Source: Betaproteobacteria bacterium HGW-Betaproteobacteria-7 (GTDB lineage: Bacteria; Pseudomonadota; Gammaproteobacteria; Burkholderiales; Rhodocyclaceae). From it: DNA of 64,000 nt. Under the pieces are notes generated by a model that saw only the letters and a program-made list of their open reading frames with translations, had not been told where the DNA came from and did not search any database. The stretch is from positions 232,039 through 296,038 of the forward strand of contig PHCE01000010.1 of NCBI GenBank assembly GCA_002840765.1, in the 5' to 3' direction. This document shows, one piece after another, positions 18,032-25,738 of the stretch; within the stretch, counting starts at the first letter, position 1; every line of letters starts with the position of its first letter. The translations under genes and the position numbers were made by a program.

Positions 18032-18919
18032 ATGTCCTACACCCGCCAACTCACCCGCGTCATGATTCCCGCCCTGTTGACGTTGGGCGTCGTTGCCTCG
18101 ACCGGCGCCCAGGGCGCTGGGCCGCTTACCATCAAGACCTATAACGCCGACGCCAACAGCTTCCACGTCAATGCCGTGGTGGTCAGCGGCAAAAGCGAAG
18201 CCATCGTCATCGACAGTGGCTTTACCCGCGCCGATGCGTTGCGCATTGCCGCCAACGTACTCGACAGCGGCAAGACCCTGAAAACCATCTTCATCAGCAA
18301 TGCCGACCCCGACTTCTACTTTGGCGCCGAAGTGCTGAAGAACCTCTTCCCGCAAGCCCAGGTACTGACCACCCCGGCCGTGCGCGAAAAGATCCAGGCC
18401 AAGCTGGCCGGCAAGGTCGCCTTCTGGGCGCCGAAAATGGGCGCCAACGCACCGCAGCAACCCATCGTGCCGGATCTGCTGTCGGGCACCACCCTGAGCG
18501 TCGATGGCGAGATCATCGAGGTGCGCGGCACCACGGGCGAGCTGGCCCATCGCCCCTACGTGTGGATTCCGTCGATCAAGACCATCGCCGGCAATGTCGC
18601 CATTTTCGCCAATCTGCATATATGGACGGCTGATACCCAGAAGCCTGGCGAACGCCAGGCCTGGTTCGCCCAGCTCGACGAGATCGAAGCGCTCAAGCCC
18701 GTCACCGTCGTCCCCGGCCACATGGCCGCAGGCAGCGTACTCGATGCCAGCGCCATCGGCTACACCCGCGACTACCTGCAACGCTTCGACGCGGAAGCCG
18801 CCAAGGCCAGGAACGCCGCCGAGCTGATCGAGGCGATGAAGAAGGCCTATCCGCAAGCTGGCCTGGGCATCGCGCTCGACATCGGCGCCAAGGTGAACAA
18901 GGGCGAGATGAAGTGGTAA
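18032..18919 (+). CDS. secreted metallo-beta-lactamase-fold protein with altered metal motif
   Basis: 295 aa from ATG 18032, preceded by AAGGAG at 18020-18025. A signal peptide covers residues 1-27 (…VVASTGAQGAG). The fold is that of MBL hydrolases: AIVIDSGFTRADALRIA, then the site usually reading HxHxDH is ISNADPDFYFG, and later VPGHMAAGS supplies a conserved histidine. With the first histidines replaced by N, D and F, classical di-zinc binding is doubtful. Similar 'SNADPDFYFG' proteins exist beside LysR genes in other proteobacteria, but I know no assigned substrate. It is probably regulated by the divergent LysR. Confidence 0.82.
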   Translation: MSYTRQLTRVMIPALLTLGVVASTGAQGAGPLTIKTYNADANSFHVNAVVVSGKSEAIVIDSGFTRADALRIAANVLDSGKTLKTIFISNADPDFYFGAEVLKNLFPQAQVLTTPAVREKIQAKLAGKVAFWAPKMGANAPQQPIVPDLLSGTTLSVDGEIIEVRGTTGELAHRPYVWIPSIKTIAGNVAIFANLHIWTADTQKPGERQAWFAQLDEIEALKPVTVVPGHMAAGSVLDASAIGYTRDYLQRFDAEAAKARNAAELIEAMKKAYPQAGLGIALDIGAKVNKGEMKW

Positions 18920-18933
18920 TCGGCTGAACCCCC

Positions 18934-18964
18934 TGCCGCATCGCCCGCGCAAGGCGGTGCGGCA
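18934..18964 (+). terminator. hairpin after the metallo-hydrolase gene
   Basis: TGCCGCATCGCC (18934-18945) pairs with GGCGGTGCGGCA (18953-18964) around a 7-nt loop, 15 nt after the stop. There is no T run, so it may stabilise the mRNA end rather than be a classical terminator. Confidence 0.45.
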
Positions 18965-19113
18965 AACCGAGCTTTGGGCATGATGGCGGGCGTAACCGCA
19001 CATGCATCGCCTGCCATTCTGGGCGATGATTCAGCCATCAAAAAAGTCAGCTTGCCGATGCGGCCATAGCAATCGAACATTCGCATCCCGATGCCTGACG
19101 TAACAACAAGGCA

Positions 19114-20829
19114 ATGAGCATGCGCAGCCCGTTCCGCAGTTTCGCCCGTTTCGCCACCAGCGCCGTGCTGAGCCTCGCGGCAGTGATCACGATCCTGCTC
19201 GGCTACCAGTTCCTGAGCACCGAGGTGGCGAAGTACGGAAAGTTGGAACGGGAGCAAGCCAACCTCCGTGATGCCAAGGGCCGACTCGAAACTCTCCGCG
19301 ACCAGCTGGCCACGGACTTGCCGGCGCGCATCCCGCAACCAGGCACACCGGCAAACATCCTTGCCGAGCAACTCAAGGCTTTGGAACTCGAGATCAGCAA
19401 CAAACAGGCCGCCCGCCAGAAACTATGGGACGACCATCCCATCGAGCGCATGCTGCCCGCCAGCGCCACCTTCCGTCGGATCGCCGCGCTGGATATCGAG
19501 ATCGGGTTCCTGCGCCAAGGACTCGCTTATCTGCGCAACCTGCACACCGTGACCGCCGGGCCAGCTGAAGCCGAACGCCAGATCAAGTCGTTCCAGACAG
19601 CCAGCAGCAAACTCGCTGAGCAGATTTACCAGAACCAGAAGGCCCAATGGGAGTTGTCCAAGCGTCAGCCGCTGCTGTGGCAAGTGCCCTACTCCGATGC
19701 TTATCAACAGATGAAGCGCTGGGAGCAAGAAGAGCGTTTGCTGCACAGCGCCAAAGCGCAGCACGACGGCGAAATTGCGCGCCAACGCCGCATCCTGGAA
19801 GAACTACGCAAACTCCCGCGTGCAGCCCCGTTCGCCCTCCATCCCGAATCGGCCAATCACACCCTGCAACCGGTCCACGAGCTCCTCGCCAAAAATGACA
19901 AGGAGCTCGAAGGCTCGTACTTCCAGAAGTTCATGCGACCAGTCAAGGAGGTGCTGCCCACCGCGCTCGGGATTCTGGCCCTTGTCCTGCTGGCGCCTTT
20001 GTTGGTCAAGGTCATTGCCTACTACGTGATTGCGCCAGTTGCCGTACGCCGCCCACCGATACGCTTGCTGCCCGATTCGTCCGGGCAGCTTTCCACGGCG
20101 ATCACTTCTGCCGGCAGCGAATCGGGGCAGACGGCGCCCTCGCGGGTATCGCTCCCGCTCACTCTGGATGAAGGTTCGGAGCTGATCATGCTGCCCAGTT
20201 ACCTGCAGGGCATGCCGCTCAATGCCGAAAGCGACACCCAATGGCTGCTCGACTGGTCCATGCCGCTTACCTGCCTGGCCGCCGGAACCTATCGCCTGAC
20301 CCGTATCCGCCCGCATAGCGAAGCGCGCATCACGGTCTCGTCGTCGACGGATCCCCTCGCCGAATTCTCGCTGCTCGATGTCCCGGCAGGTTCGGCACTG
20401 GTCCTGCAGCCGAGCTGTCTGGTCGGCATCATCCAGACCCGCGGCGAGCAGTTGAAGATAACAAGCCACTGGCACTTCGCCAGACTCGGCGCCTGGCTGA
20501 CCCTGCAGTTCCGCTACATCGTTTTCCACGGCCCGGCAAAACTGATTGTCAAAGGCTGCCGTGGCGTTCGCGTCGAGCCCACCATTGCCGGCCGGACGGT
20601 CAATCAGGCCGCGACGCTCGGCTTCAGCGCCAATCTGGACTATTCGGTCGCCCGCAACGAGACCTTCTGGTCGTACTTCTTCGGCGAGCGGGAATTGTTC
20701 AACGACAGCTGGCAGGGCAAAGGTTGCTGCGTCCATGCCGAAACACCCCACCCCGGCGATCGTTCCGGCCTGTTTGGCCGAGGCATTCAGGGGATTGGCG
20801 ACACGATCCTGAAGACATTTGGAATTTGA
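19114..20829 (+). CDS. coiled-coil membrane protein with AIM24-like C-terminal domain, unknown
   Basis: 571 aa. One N-terminal membrane helix (about 15-35), a long helical/coiled-coil region (40-260) rich in E, K, Q and R, a second membrane helix (about 288-312, TALGILALVLLAPLLVKVIAYYVIAP), then a beta-rich domain of about 240 aa. Its ending (NETFWSYFFGERELFNDSWQ) recalls the AIM24/TRAP-fold family; that likeness is tentative. AACAAGG precedes ATG 19114. The two membrane spans would place the coiled coil on one side and leave both ends on the other. Parts of this gene recur in degraded form at 23881-23990. Function unknown. Confidence 0.72.
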   Translation: MSMRSPFRSFARFATSAVLSLAAVITILLGYQFLSTEVAKYGKLEREQANLRDAKGRLETLRDQLATDLPARIPQPGTPANILAEQLKALELEISNKQAARQKLWDDHPIERMLPASATFRRIAALDIEIGFLRQGLAYLRNLHTVTAGPAEAERQIKSFQTASSKLAEQIYQNQKAQWELSKRQPLLWQVPYSDAYQQMKRWEQEERLLHSAKAQHDGEIARQRRILEELRKLPRAAPFALHPESANHTLQPVHELLAKNDKELEGSYFQKFMRPVKEVLPTALGILALVLLAPLLVKVIAYYVIAPVAVRRPPIRLLPDSSGQLSTAITSAGSESGQTAPSRVSLPLTLDEGSELIMLPSYLQGMPLNAESDTQWLLDWSMPLTCLAAGTYRLTRIRPHSEARITVSSSTDPLAEFSLLDVPAGSALVLQPSCLVGIIQTRGEQLKITSHWHFARLGAWLTLQFRYIVFHGPAKLIVKGCRGVRVEPTIAGRTVNQAATLGFSANLDYSVARNETFWSYFFGERELFNDSWQGKGCCVHAETPHPGDRSGLFGRGIQGIGDTILKTFGI

Positions 20830-20859
20830 CGGTGTGAAGATGAGACTGACCCGGAAAAT

Positions 20860-20888
20860 TTGTAGCGCGTAGCGCATCACGCTACAAT
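20860..20888 (+). promoter_or_regulatory. higBA promoter with overlapping operator palindrome
   Basis: TTGTAG (20860-20865) and TACAAT (20883-20888) are spaced 17 nt and form a plausible sigma-70 promoter 7 nt before the toxin ATG. The inverted repeat TGTAGCG (20861-20867) / CGCTACA (20880-20886) overlaps both boxes, as expected for autorepression by the HigA antitoxin. Confidence 0.65.
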
Positions 20889-20894
20889 CCATCC

Positions 20895-21173
20895 ATGATC
20901 AAGCACTTCAAACACAAAGGTCTGAAGCTGTTTTTCGAGACGGGCAGCAAGTCGGGAATTCGCCCCGACCATGCGGCCCGCTTGGCCCGGCAGCTACGCC
21001 AACTGAACGATGCAAGATCGGCCCGGGAAATGAACATGCCGGGCTGGAAACTGCACCCATTGATTGGTGAACTTGCAGATCACTGGTCGGTCACGGTCAA
21101 CGGCAACTGGCGCATGACTTTCACGTTCGAAGGCGAGGACGCAATCCTGGTCGATTACCAGGACTATCACTAG
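20895..21173 (+). CDS. higB: HigB-type toxin (RelE superfamily)
   Basis: 92 aa, typical HigB size. It shows the family pattern: MIKHFKHKGLKLFFETGSKS at the start, RLARQLRQLNDARSAREMNMPGWKLHPL without its flanks, and the end NWRMTFTFEGEDAILVDYQDYH. HigB toxins are ribosome-dependent mRNA endonucleases. The toxin gene precedes the antitoxin gene, the order characteristic of hig loci. A short promoter with operator palindrome lies directly upstream. The locus sits in a patch of accessory DNA with a second toxin-antitoxin pair. Confidence 0.93.
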   Translation: MIKHFKHKGLKLFFETGSKSGIRPDHAARLARQLRQLNDARSAREMNMPGWKLHPLIGELADHWSVTVNGNWRMTFTFEGEDAILVDYQDYH

Positions 21174-21182
21174 GAGAATCGC

Positions 21183-21476
21183 ATGGCACGCATGCACAAC
21201 CCGCCACATCCCGGCGAAACCTTGCGCGAAGATGTTCTGCCGGCGCTCGGCCTGACGGTCACGCAGGCGGCGGAAGAATTGGGCATCAACCGGGTAACGC
21301 TATCGCGGGTGCTGAATGGCAAGGCCGGCATCAGCATCGACCTGGCCCTGCGCCTGGAGGCATGGCTGGATGGCCCAACGGCGGAGAACTGGCTGAAGGG
21401 GCAGCTTGCCTACGACTTGTGGCAGGCCGAGCAGCATCGGCCGGTGGTCGGGGTAAGGCACGCCAAGGCGGCATGA
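21183..21476 (+). CDS. higA: HigA-type antitoxin (XRE family)
   Basis: 97 aa, 9 nt after higB and preceded by AGGAG. It starts MARMHNPPHPGETLREDVLP, the usual HigA opening, followed by an HTH (about 25-60, TVTQAAEELGINRVTLSRVL) and GISIDLALRLEAWLDG. It should bind and neutralise HigB and repress the shared promoter. The last 15 residues (RPVVGVRHAKAA) are a variable tail. Confidence 0.94.
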   Translation: MARMHNPPHPGETLREDVLPALGLTVTQAAEELGINRVTLSRVLNGKAGISIDLALRLEAWLDGPTAENWLKGQLAYDLWQAEQHRPVVGVRHAKAA

Positions 21477-21500
21477 GCCACCCAAACGGGCACGACATGC

Positions 21501-21515
21501 GCTTGCAGCGCAAGC
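21501..21515. terminator. short hairpin between convergent higA and RES toxin genes
   Basis: GCTTGC (21501-21506), AGC loop, GCAAGC (21510-21515), between the two convergent stops. It is weak and has no T run. Confidence 0.3.
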
Positions 21516-21995
21516 TTATGCTCTGACCATCCGTGCGTCGTAAAGCCACTTTCTAAGCTTGGTCGCGGTGATCGATCGGGCATCCGGGTGCGTCGGATTG
21601 ATCAGGATGTTGTGTTCTTCGGGCACCACGATGGAGGGCACGAGAAGAACAGCGCTAGCGCTGCCGGCCAACCAGGCATCGCCGATATTCAGGCTGGTCA
21701 TTCCCTGCGGCAGCGCATCCCAGCCGACCGGCGCAGCGTTCAGGTCAAGTACCTGGCGCTTGTCCCATACAGCGTCGGGGATGTCGATCTGGACTAGGTA
21801 ACGATTCAGCGGCAAGCCGCCGCTGCCCAGATGCACCAGGGTCTCCAGGCAGGCCAGTGCCCGGGAACTGGAGGCATAGACGAGCGGGTTGCCCGGGCTG
21901 TTCCAGCGGCCGCCAGTGTTCTTGGCGCCGCTGCCGCTCAAGTCGTCAGCGGTGTACTGGCGCGTATCCGTGGCAATCCGCCACGCCGGCATCAT
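21516..21995 (-). CDS. RES-domain toxin
   Basis: 159 aa. The RES family signature is visible: WRIATDTRQYTADDLSGSGA at the N-terminus, GGRWNSPGNPLVYAS with the conserved Arg, ALACLETLVHLG with the conserved Glu, and a late Ser. RES toxins such as Res and MbcT degrade or modify NAD+. Its start overlaps the stop of the antitoxin gene upstream (TGA/ATG at 21992-21995), the normal order for Xre-RES pairs. Confidence 0.94.
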   Translation of the reverse strand: MMPAWRIATDTRQYTADDLSGSGAKNTGGRWNSPGNPLVYASSSRALACLETLVHLGSGGLPLNRYLVQIDIPDAVWDKRQVLDLNAAPVGWDALPQGMTSLNIGDAWLAGSASAVLLVPSIVVPEEHNILINPTHPDARSITATKLRKWLYDARMVRA

Positions 21996-22522
21996 GCGTA
22001 GGCGCCCGATTGCATCCTGGCGAGCAGCCCGGACAACAGTTCCTGGCCTTCGACCGTATCCATGTAATCCGCCGGTTTGGCATTGGCGAGCGCCGGCAAA
22101 GGCTGTTCAAGCCACTGGGCAACCCAGTGCGCCGCATTGAAATCCCGGTCGACGCCCGACTCCGCCATGATGCTTTCAACCTGGCCGATGAGTTTTTGCA
22201 GACCGATCATCCTTTCCGAAAACTCGGGCGGCAGCGCTTCGTTCCGGGCGATCTTCCGGTTGATCGTGGTGCGCGGAAACTGCAGGAAAGCCAGCAGGCG
22301 CTCCTTGGACATGCCCATGTCGGTGCCGGTCGTCACCACGATTTCTGCGGGAACGCCTTTGCGGATGAGATCTATCCGCTCACTCGGGCTGGCCTTGAAC
22401 ATCCGGAGATACTTGCTCTCCTTGGCGCGTCCCTTCACCGGAATCGGCGATCCGGTTGCTGGCGGGAATGGTGTGCCTTGGGCGCTTGCCCGCGAGGGGC
22501 GCTTGCTGATTTGTACGGTCAT
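21992..22522 (-). CDS. Xre/MbcA/ParS-type antitoxin of the RES toxin
   Basis: 176 aa from ATG 22522, which has GGAG six nt upstream; in-frame ATGs at 22534 and 22555 would add 4 or 11 residues. The C-terminal 50 residues (FNAAHWVAQWLEQPLPALAN and following) are the DUF2384 toxin-binding domain, and the middle (MSKERLLAFLQFPRTTINRK) an Xre-like HTH. The first 60 residues are rich in S, P, K and R and longer than in most ParS proteins. Confidence 0.92.
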   Translation of the reverse strand: MTVQISKRPSRASAQGTPFPPATGSPIPVKGRAKESKYLRMFKASPSERIDLIRKGVPAEIVVTTGTDMGMSKERLLAFLQFPRTTINRKIARNEALPPEFSERMIGLQKLIGQVESIMAESGVDRDFNAAHWVAQWLEQPLPALANAKPADYMDTVEGQELLSGLLARMQSGAYA

Positions 22523-22903
22523 GACGGGCTCCATTGGGCCGATTAATTGGCTCATATGGTCACGCTACGCCAGTTTACCCAGGCTGTCCAGTCGCCCGTG
22601 GCGGACTCGCCGTTTGCCTCTTCAGCAGATGACTTGGAGCCCGCCATTTGACCGGACAGCCAGCACCTTGGCCGAAGCTGGCGTAAAGGCGACTGAATTC
22701 CCACTGGCACCAGATCACGACGACGCGCATTGAGCCGAATAGGGCTCACAACCTGGCTGGTCTCAATCCACTCAAGCGCCAGCAGGCGAAGCACCTCGGC
22801 GGCCTGGTCAGAAACCCGATTGCCATATATGACAATGTTGTTTTAGCATTTGCTCGGTCTGATGACGGATCGGCTTATCTACAGTGACATTGAGGAGAAT
22901 CGC
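22523..22903. other. 381-bp gap between divergent genes, no gene recognised
   Basis: This stretch must hold the leftward promoter of the RES/antitoxin pair and the rightward one of the L,D-transpeptidase. A short open frame on the minus strand (22552-22794) and the tail of a plus-strand frame ending near 22733 have no recognisable similarity and no ribosome site. I see no clear repeat. Confidence 0.4.
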
Positions 22904-23290
22904 ATGGCACCGCTGGCAAAGAACATCAAGGTAAAACTGACGCAACAAATCGTTGAAGCTTTTGAAGGAGGCACAAGGGTTTTCCGGTTCGACTGCATGA
23001 CTGGCGATAATGAGCATCCAACAGATCGGGGAATGTTCAGAGTCCTGCGGAAGGTTCATCCCTACCGTAGCCGAACTTACAATGTGCAAATGGACTATGC
23101 CTTGTTCTTTACCCACGACGGCAAGGCACTGCATCAGTACCACGGAGTCGTGCCACTGTCTTTCGTGCGCACTGCCCGCGATAACATCGGCGACTGGTTT
23201 GGCTCACACGGCTGTGTTCGCTTGACCGATGCCGATGCGAAAGCACTTTACGGGTGGGCTTCAGTTGGTACAACGGTGCAAGTCTCATGA
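22904..23290 (+). CDS. small L,D-transpeptidase (YkuD) domain protein
   Basis: 128 aa from ATG 22904, preceded by GAGGAG; the frame is open upstream but without a start signal. It is essentially a bare YkuD domain: HPTDRGMFRV (39-48), the histidine segment LHQYHG (76-81) and the catalytic motif SHGCVRL with C104. L,D-transpeptidases make 3-3 peptidoglycan links or attach proteins in the periplasm, yet no signal peptide or membrane anchor is visible here, so export is unexplained. The stop overlaps the next start (ATGA at 23287-23290), tying it to a membrane-anchored protein. Confidence 0.87.
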   Translation: MAPLAKNIKVKLTQQIVEAFEGGTRVFRFDCMTGDNEHPTDRGMFRVLRKVHPYRSRTYNVQMDYALFFTHDGKALHQYHGVVPLSFVRTARDNIGDWFGSHGCVRLTDADAKALYGWASVGTTVQVS

Positions 23291-23853
23291 CTCCAGTAAT
23301 AAAGCGATATGGACTATTCGGCCTGATTTTCCTGGGTGGATTGCTTTCCGGGGCAGGCCTGAGCCAACTCGGCAATAACACACTCGAGACGGCAGACGCC
23401 GAGCGGAAAATTGCTGCGGATAGCGAAATCATCAGCATCCTGAGCGATGAAGTGATGACGCTCACCTACCGCACGGAGGCGCTGACACTGACCGCACAAC
23501 GCTCAAAGCCAGCCGATCAGTTTGCCGTCCAGATCACCTTTGCCGATGGCCGAAAACCCCGGCAATGCCTGGCTTCGCCAGACTTGGGCGGGCTGTTGAC
23601 CAGCCTCTCGACCTTCACCGCGAAGGGACAAATTCAAGTGCCGCAATTCGATGCCGAATTTCCGCGAATGCTGGGAACCCTCGAAATCAGGGATCGCATC
23701 GATACCGCCCCCCCGCCAGCAATGGTGTTTCGCACAACAGCGGACAAAATGGCCGTCGCACTATCCTACGACGGGCACGCCGCCGAGGTTGGCACGTCGA
23801 TCGACGAGTTCGCAAAACTGGAGGGCGGCTGCGAAACCTTGGCGCAGCGCTGA
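23287..23853 (+). CDS. membrane-anchored protein of unknown function, coupled to L,D-transpeptidase
   Basis: 188 aa. An N-terminal hydrophobic segment (about 8-30, YGLFGLIFLGGLLSGAGLSQL) is followed by a short helical stretch (35-70) and a beta-rich domain with C94 and C183, which could pair. I do not recognise the family. It overlaps the L,D-transpeptidase stop by 4 nt, so the two are probably made together and may form a unit in which this protein supplies the membrane anchor; that is inference. Confidence 0.72.
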   Translation: MTPVIKRYGLFGLIFLGGLLSGAGLSQLGNNTLETADAERKIAADSEIISILSDEVMTLTYRTEALTLTAQRSKPADQFAVQITFADGRKPRQCLASPDLGGLLTSLSTFTAKGQIQVPQFDAEFPRMLGTLEIRDRIDTAPPPAMVFRTTADKMAVALSYDGHAAEVGTSIDEFAKLEGGCETLAQR

Positions 23854-23880
23854 TCAATCGCAGGGATCAAAGGTGGGAGC

Positions 23881-23990
23881 GTATCGCTCCAACTCACCTC
23901 GGATGAACGTTCGGAGCCGATCAATTCGGTAGCACGCAACGAGACCTTCTGTTCGTACTTCTTCGGCTAGCGGGAATTGTTCAACGACAG
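23881..23990 (+). pseudogene. decayed partial copy of the 19114-20829 gene
   Basis: Two blocks match the gene at 19114 with the same spacing and no gaps: 23881-23923 to 20146-20188 (43 nt) and 23924-23990 to 20642-20708 (67 nt). They are joined directly, so 453 nt (151 codons) present in the parent are missing. The copy has diverged and carries a stop (TAG at 23968-23970 for GAG in FGERELF). No start or ribosome site remains. It points to an old duplication of 19114 or of the region. Confidence 0.82.
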
Positions 23991-24167
23991 CCCGTTTGGC
24001 GCTACGTCCGCGTGGCGAGCCTCTGCAACCAGAACTGTCGGAAAACCTTACACCGTGGATGAAGCAGAAAATCATTATCGTGCGAAATATGCTTTCCTAT
24101 CATGCGCTTCACTCCAGTGGAATGACTTTTGCGTAATGCCATTCGCATTTTTCTGGAGATAGCCGAC

Positions 24168-24866
24168 ATGAGCGCAAGGATAAGGAACACATTTTTCTGG
24201 ATTATTTCGGTCGTCGCGTTGTTGGTGACCGGCCAAGCAAATGCCGTAATGATTACGGGGTCTGGCATTGATACAACAGCAAGACATTTTGTCATCGATG
24301 GCACGATTAGTTCCGTCACTCATAACCCAGGCTTCAGCTTTGGTCAGGCACAGTCGCAAACCTATGCCGTATCGGGCGAGTTCGACGCCTTATTTTCCCG
24401 GTATTGGTGGAGCTACTATCTGGACGGAGATGTCGATGGAATTCAAGGCACCTTCATCTTCGAACAAACGTGGCTCACCTTCAGCAATCCGAATTTGATC
24501 TGGACTGATGATCCGGGCCCATTTGTTTTTCCCAACTATTTTTTAAGCGTCGTTGGTGCGAACCTTTTTGGGGATGAGGGACCGTGCAATCTCCCTTCTG
24601 ATCCCAACACATTTTGCTCGGGATCGACAAATGGCCCTATTGCATCCCTAACAGGAACACTTGAAAACGGCAGGATCTCCATTCAGGGGTCAATGCCAGT
24701 TTTGGGCGGAAATCTGTTCGAAAATTACGTCTACGACATACAAGCCAACGCCATACCAGAGCCGGGAATGCTCTCGTTGTTATTGAGTGGCTTGGCAGTG
24801 CTTTTGTTCACAAAGCGGCGGAGACCACTGCGGAACAATCAAGCGGATCAAAAACATTCAATTTGA
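24168..24866 (+). CDS. PEP-CTERM sorting-domain exported protein
   Basis: 232 aa from ATG 24168, with GGAG upstream. A signal peptide ends near ANAVM (about 27). The body (about 28-200) is low in charge and beta-rich with C146 and C154. The C-terminus has the PEP-CTERM tripartite signal: PEP at 207-209, a hydrophobic helix (MLSLLLSGLAVLLF) and a basic cluster KRRR. Such proteins are processed by exosortase EpsH/XrtA and often belong to exopolysaccharide or biofilm systems. No exosortase gene is in the window. Base composition is lower in GC than the neighbours, consistent with transfer. Confidence 0.9.
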   Translation: MSARIRNTFFWIISVVALLVTGQANAVMITGSGIDTTARHFVIDGTISSVTHNPGFSFGQAQSQTYAVSGEFDALFSRYWWSYYLDGDVDGIQGTFIFEQTWLTFSNPNLIWTDDPGPFVFPNYFLSVVGANLFGDEGPCNLPSDPNTFCSGSTNGPIASLTGTLENGRISIQGSMPVLGGNLFENYVYDIQANAIPEPGMLSLLLSGLAVLLFTKRRRPLRNNQADQKHSI

Positions 24867-24926
24867 ACTAAATGCCCCTGCCCCTCTATTCGCTTGTGGA
24901 GGTGGCCAAAGGCTGGCGTGTCGTCG

Positions 24927-25015
24927 TTCCCGCGCCCCGCAGGAAGCACCCTTGGGGTGCGCAGGCGGGAACCCAGAAGCATCAAGGCCTGGATCCCCGC
25001 CTACGCGGGGATGAC
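24927..25015. repeat. REP/MITE-like element with nested hairpins
   Basis: TTCCCGC (24927-24933) pairs with GCGGGAA (24965-24971), enclosing GCACCC (24946-24951) / GGGTGC (24955-24960). A second hairpin, ATCCCCGC (24993-25000) with GCGGGGAT (25005-25012), follows. The sequence GGATCCCCGCCTACGCGGGG is a common dispersed REP-type repeat of proteobacterial genomes. It lies between convergent genes. Confidence 0.7.
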
Positions 25016-25033
25016 GATTTAATCAGCGTGACC

Positions 25034-25681
25034 CTAAACCGGGCTGGCCTCAATCAACGCTAGCGCAGGCGGGGCCAGCAACCCGGCAGCCTCGACAACC
25101 TTCCCCTGCAGCCACCGCTCGACATCGGCCTGCTCAATGGCCACGACTGAGCGCTTGTCCTGCTGATCGGGCGGCAGCTTGGTATCTGGCTTGTGCATCC
25201 GTGACATCAGCGGGTGAGCGTCGGCATTGACCGTCAGCATGGTGTAGCTCTCGACCACCTCACCGCTGGCGCGATCAATCCAGGTATTCCACAGCCCGGC
25301 CAAGCCCCATGGCTGGCCATCCAGCCGCCGGAATCGCCACCAGACGTTCTTGCCCATCTCCCAGCACGGCTCATCGAATGACAGCGCCGGGATGATGCAG
25401 CGCTGACCATTGCGCCAGGCGTCGCGGAATGTCGGCTTGGCCCCGGCTTCCTCTGAACGACAGTTGCACGTCGCGTATTTCAGAACCGACGTATTCGACC
25501 AGGAAGGCACAAGGCCCCAGGTGCCGACGACAAGATCGAGTCCGCCGGCTTGCCCCGGGCGGATGAACGGCCCGAGCGCACGAGGAAACAGGTCACGCGC
25601 CCACTGGCGTTGGTTGTGGCGACCGATGTGCCAGAGGCGTTCAATTTCCGCCTGATCGGGTGAAATGTAGCGGGTGCACAT
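25034..25681 (-). CDS. SRAP/YedK-family abasic-site DNA-protein crosslinker
   Basis: 215 aa. The catalytic Cys2 is preserved (MCTRY, usual form MCGRY/F), as are the NxRSE motif in the variant NCRSEE, CIIPALSFDEPCW around the conserved acidic region, and HPLMSRMHKPDTKLP for the usual H-RMP site. HMCES/YedK proteins form a thiazolidine link with abasic sites in single-stranded DNA. YedK would act with replication-coupled repair. The variants at MCT and FDEP are unusual but spare the key Cys and His. Confidence 0.92.
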   Translation of the reverse strand: MCTRYISPDQAEIERLWHIGRHNQRQWARDLFPRALGPFIRPGQAGGLDLVVGTWGLVPSWSNTSVLKYATCNCRSEEAGAKPTFRDAWRNGQRCIIPALSFDEPCWEMGKNVWWRFRRLDGQPWGLAGLWNTWIDRASGEVVESYTMLTVNADAHPLMSRMHKPDTKLPPDQQDKRSVVAIEQADVERWLQGKVVEAAGLLAPPALALIEASPV

Positions 25682-25738
25682 GGGCGAAGACTACACCGAA
25701 GGCCTGCACACCACATTTGCTGCTTACGAAGCTGCGGG

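Noticed and set aside
22552..22794. 80-codon open frame on the minus strand
   Set aside because: No ribosome site, no similarity recognised and unusual composition; treated as gap.
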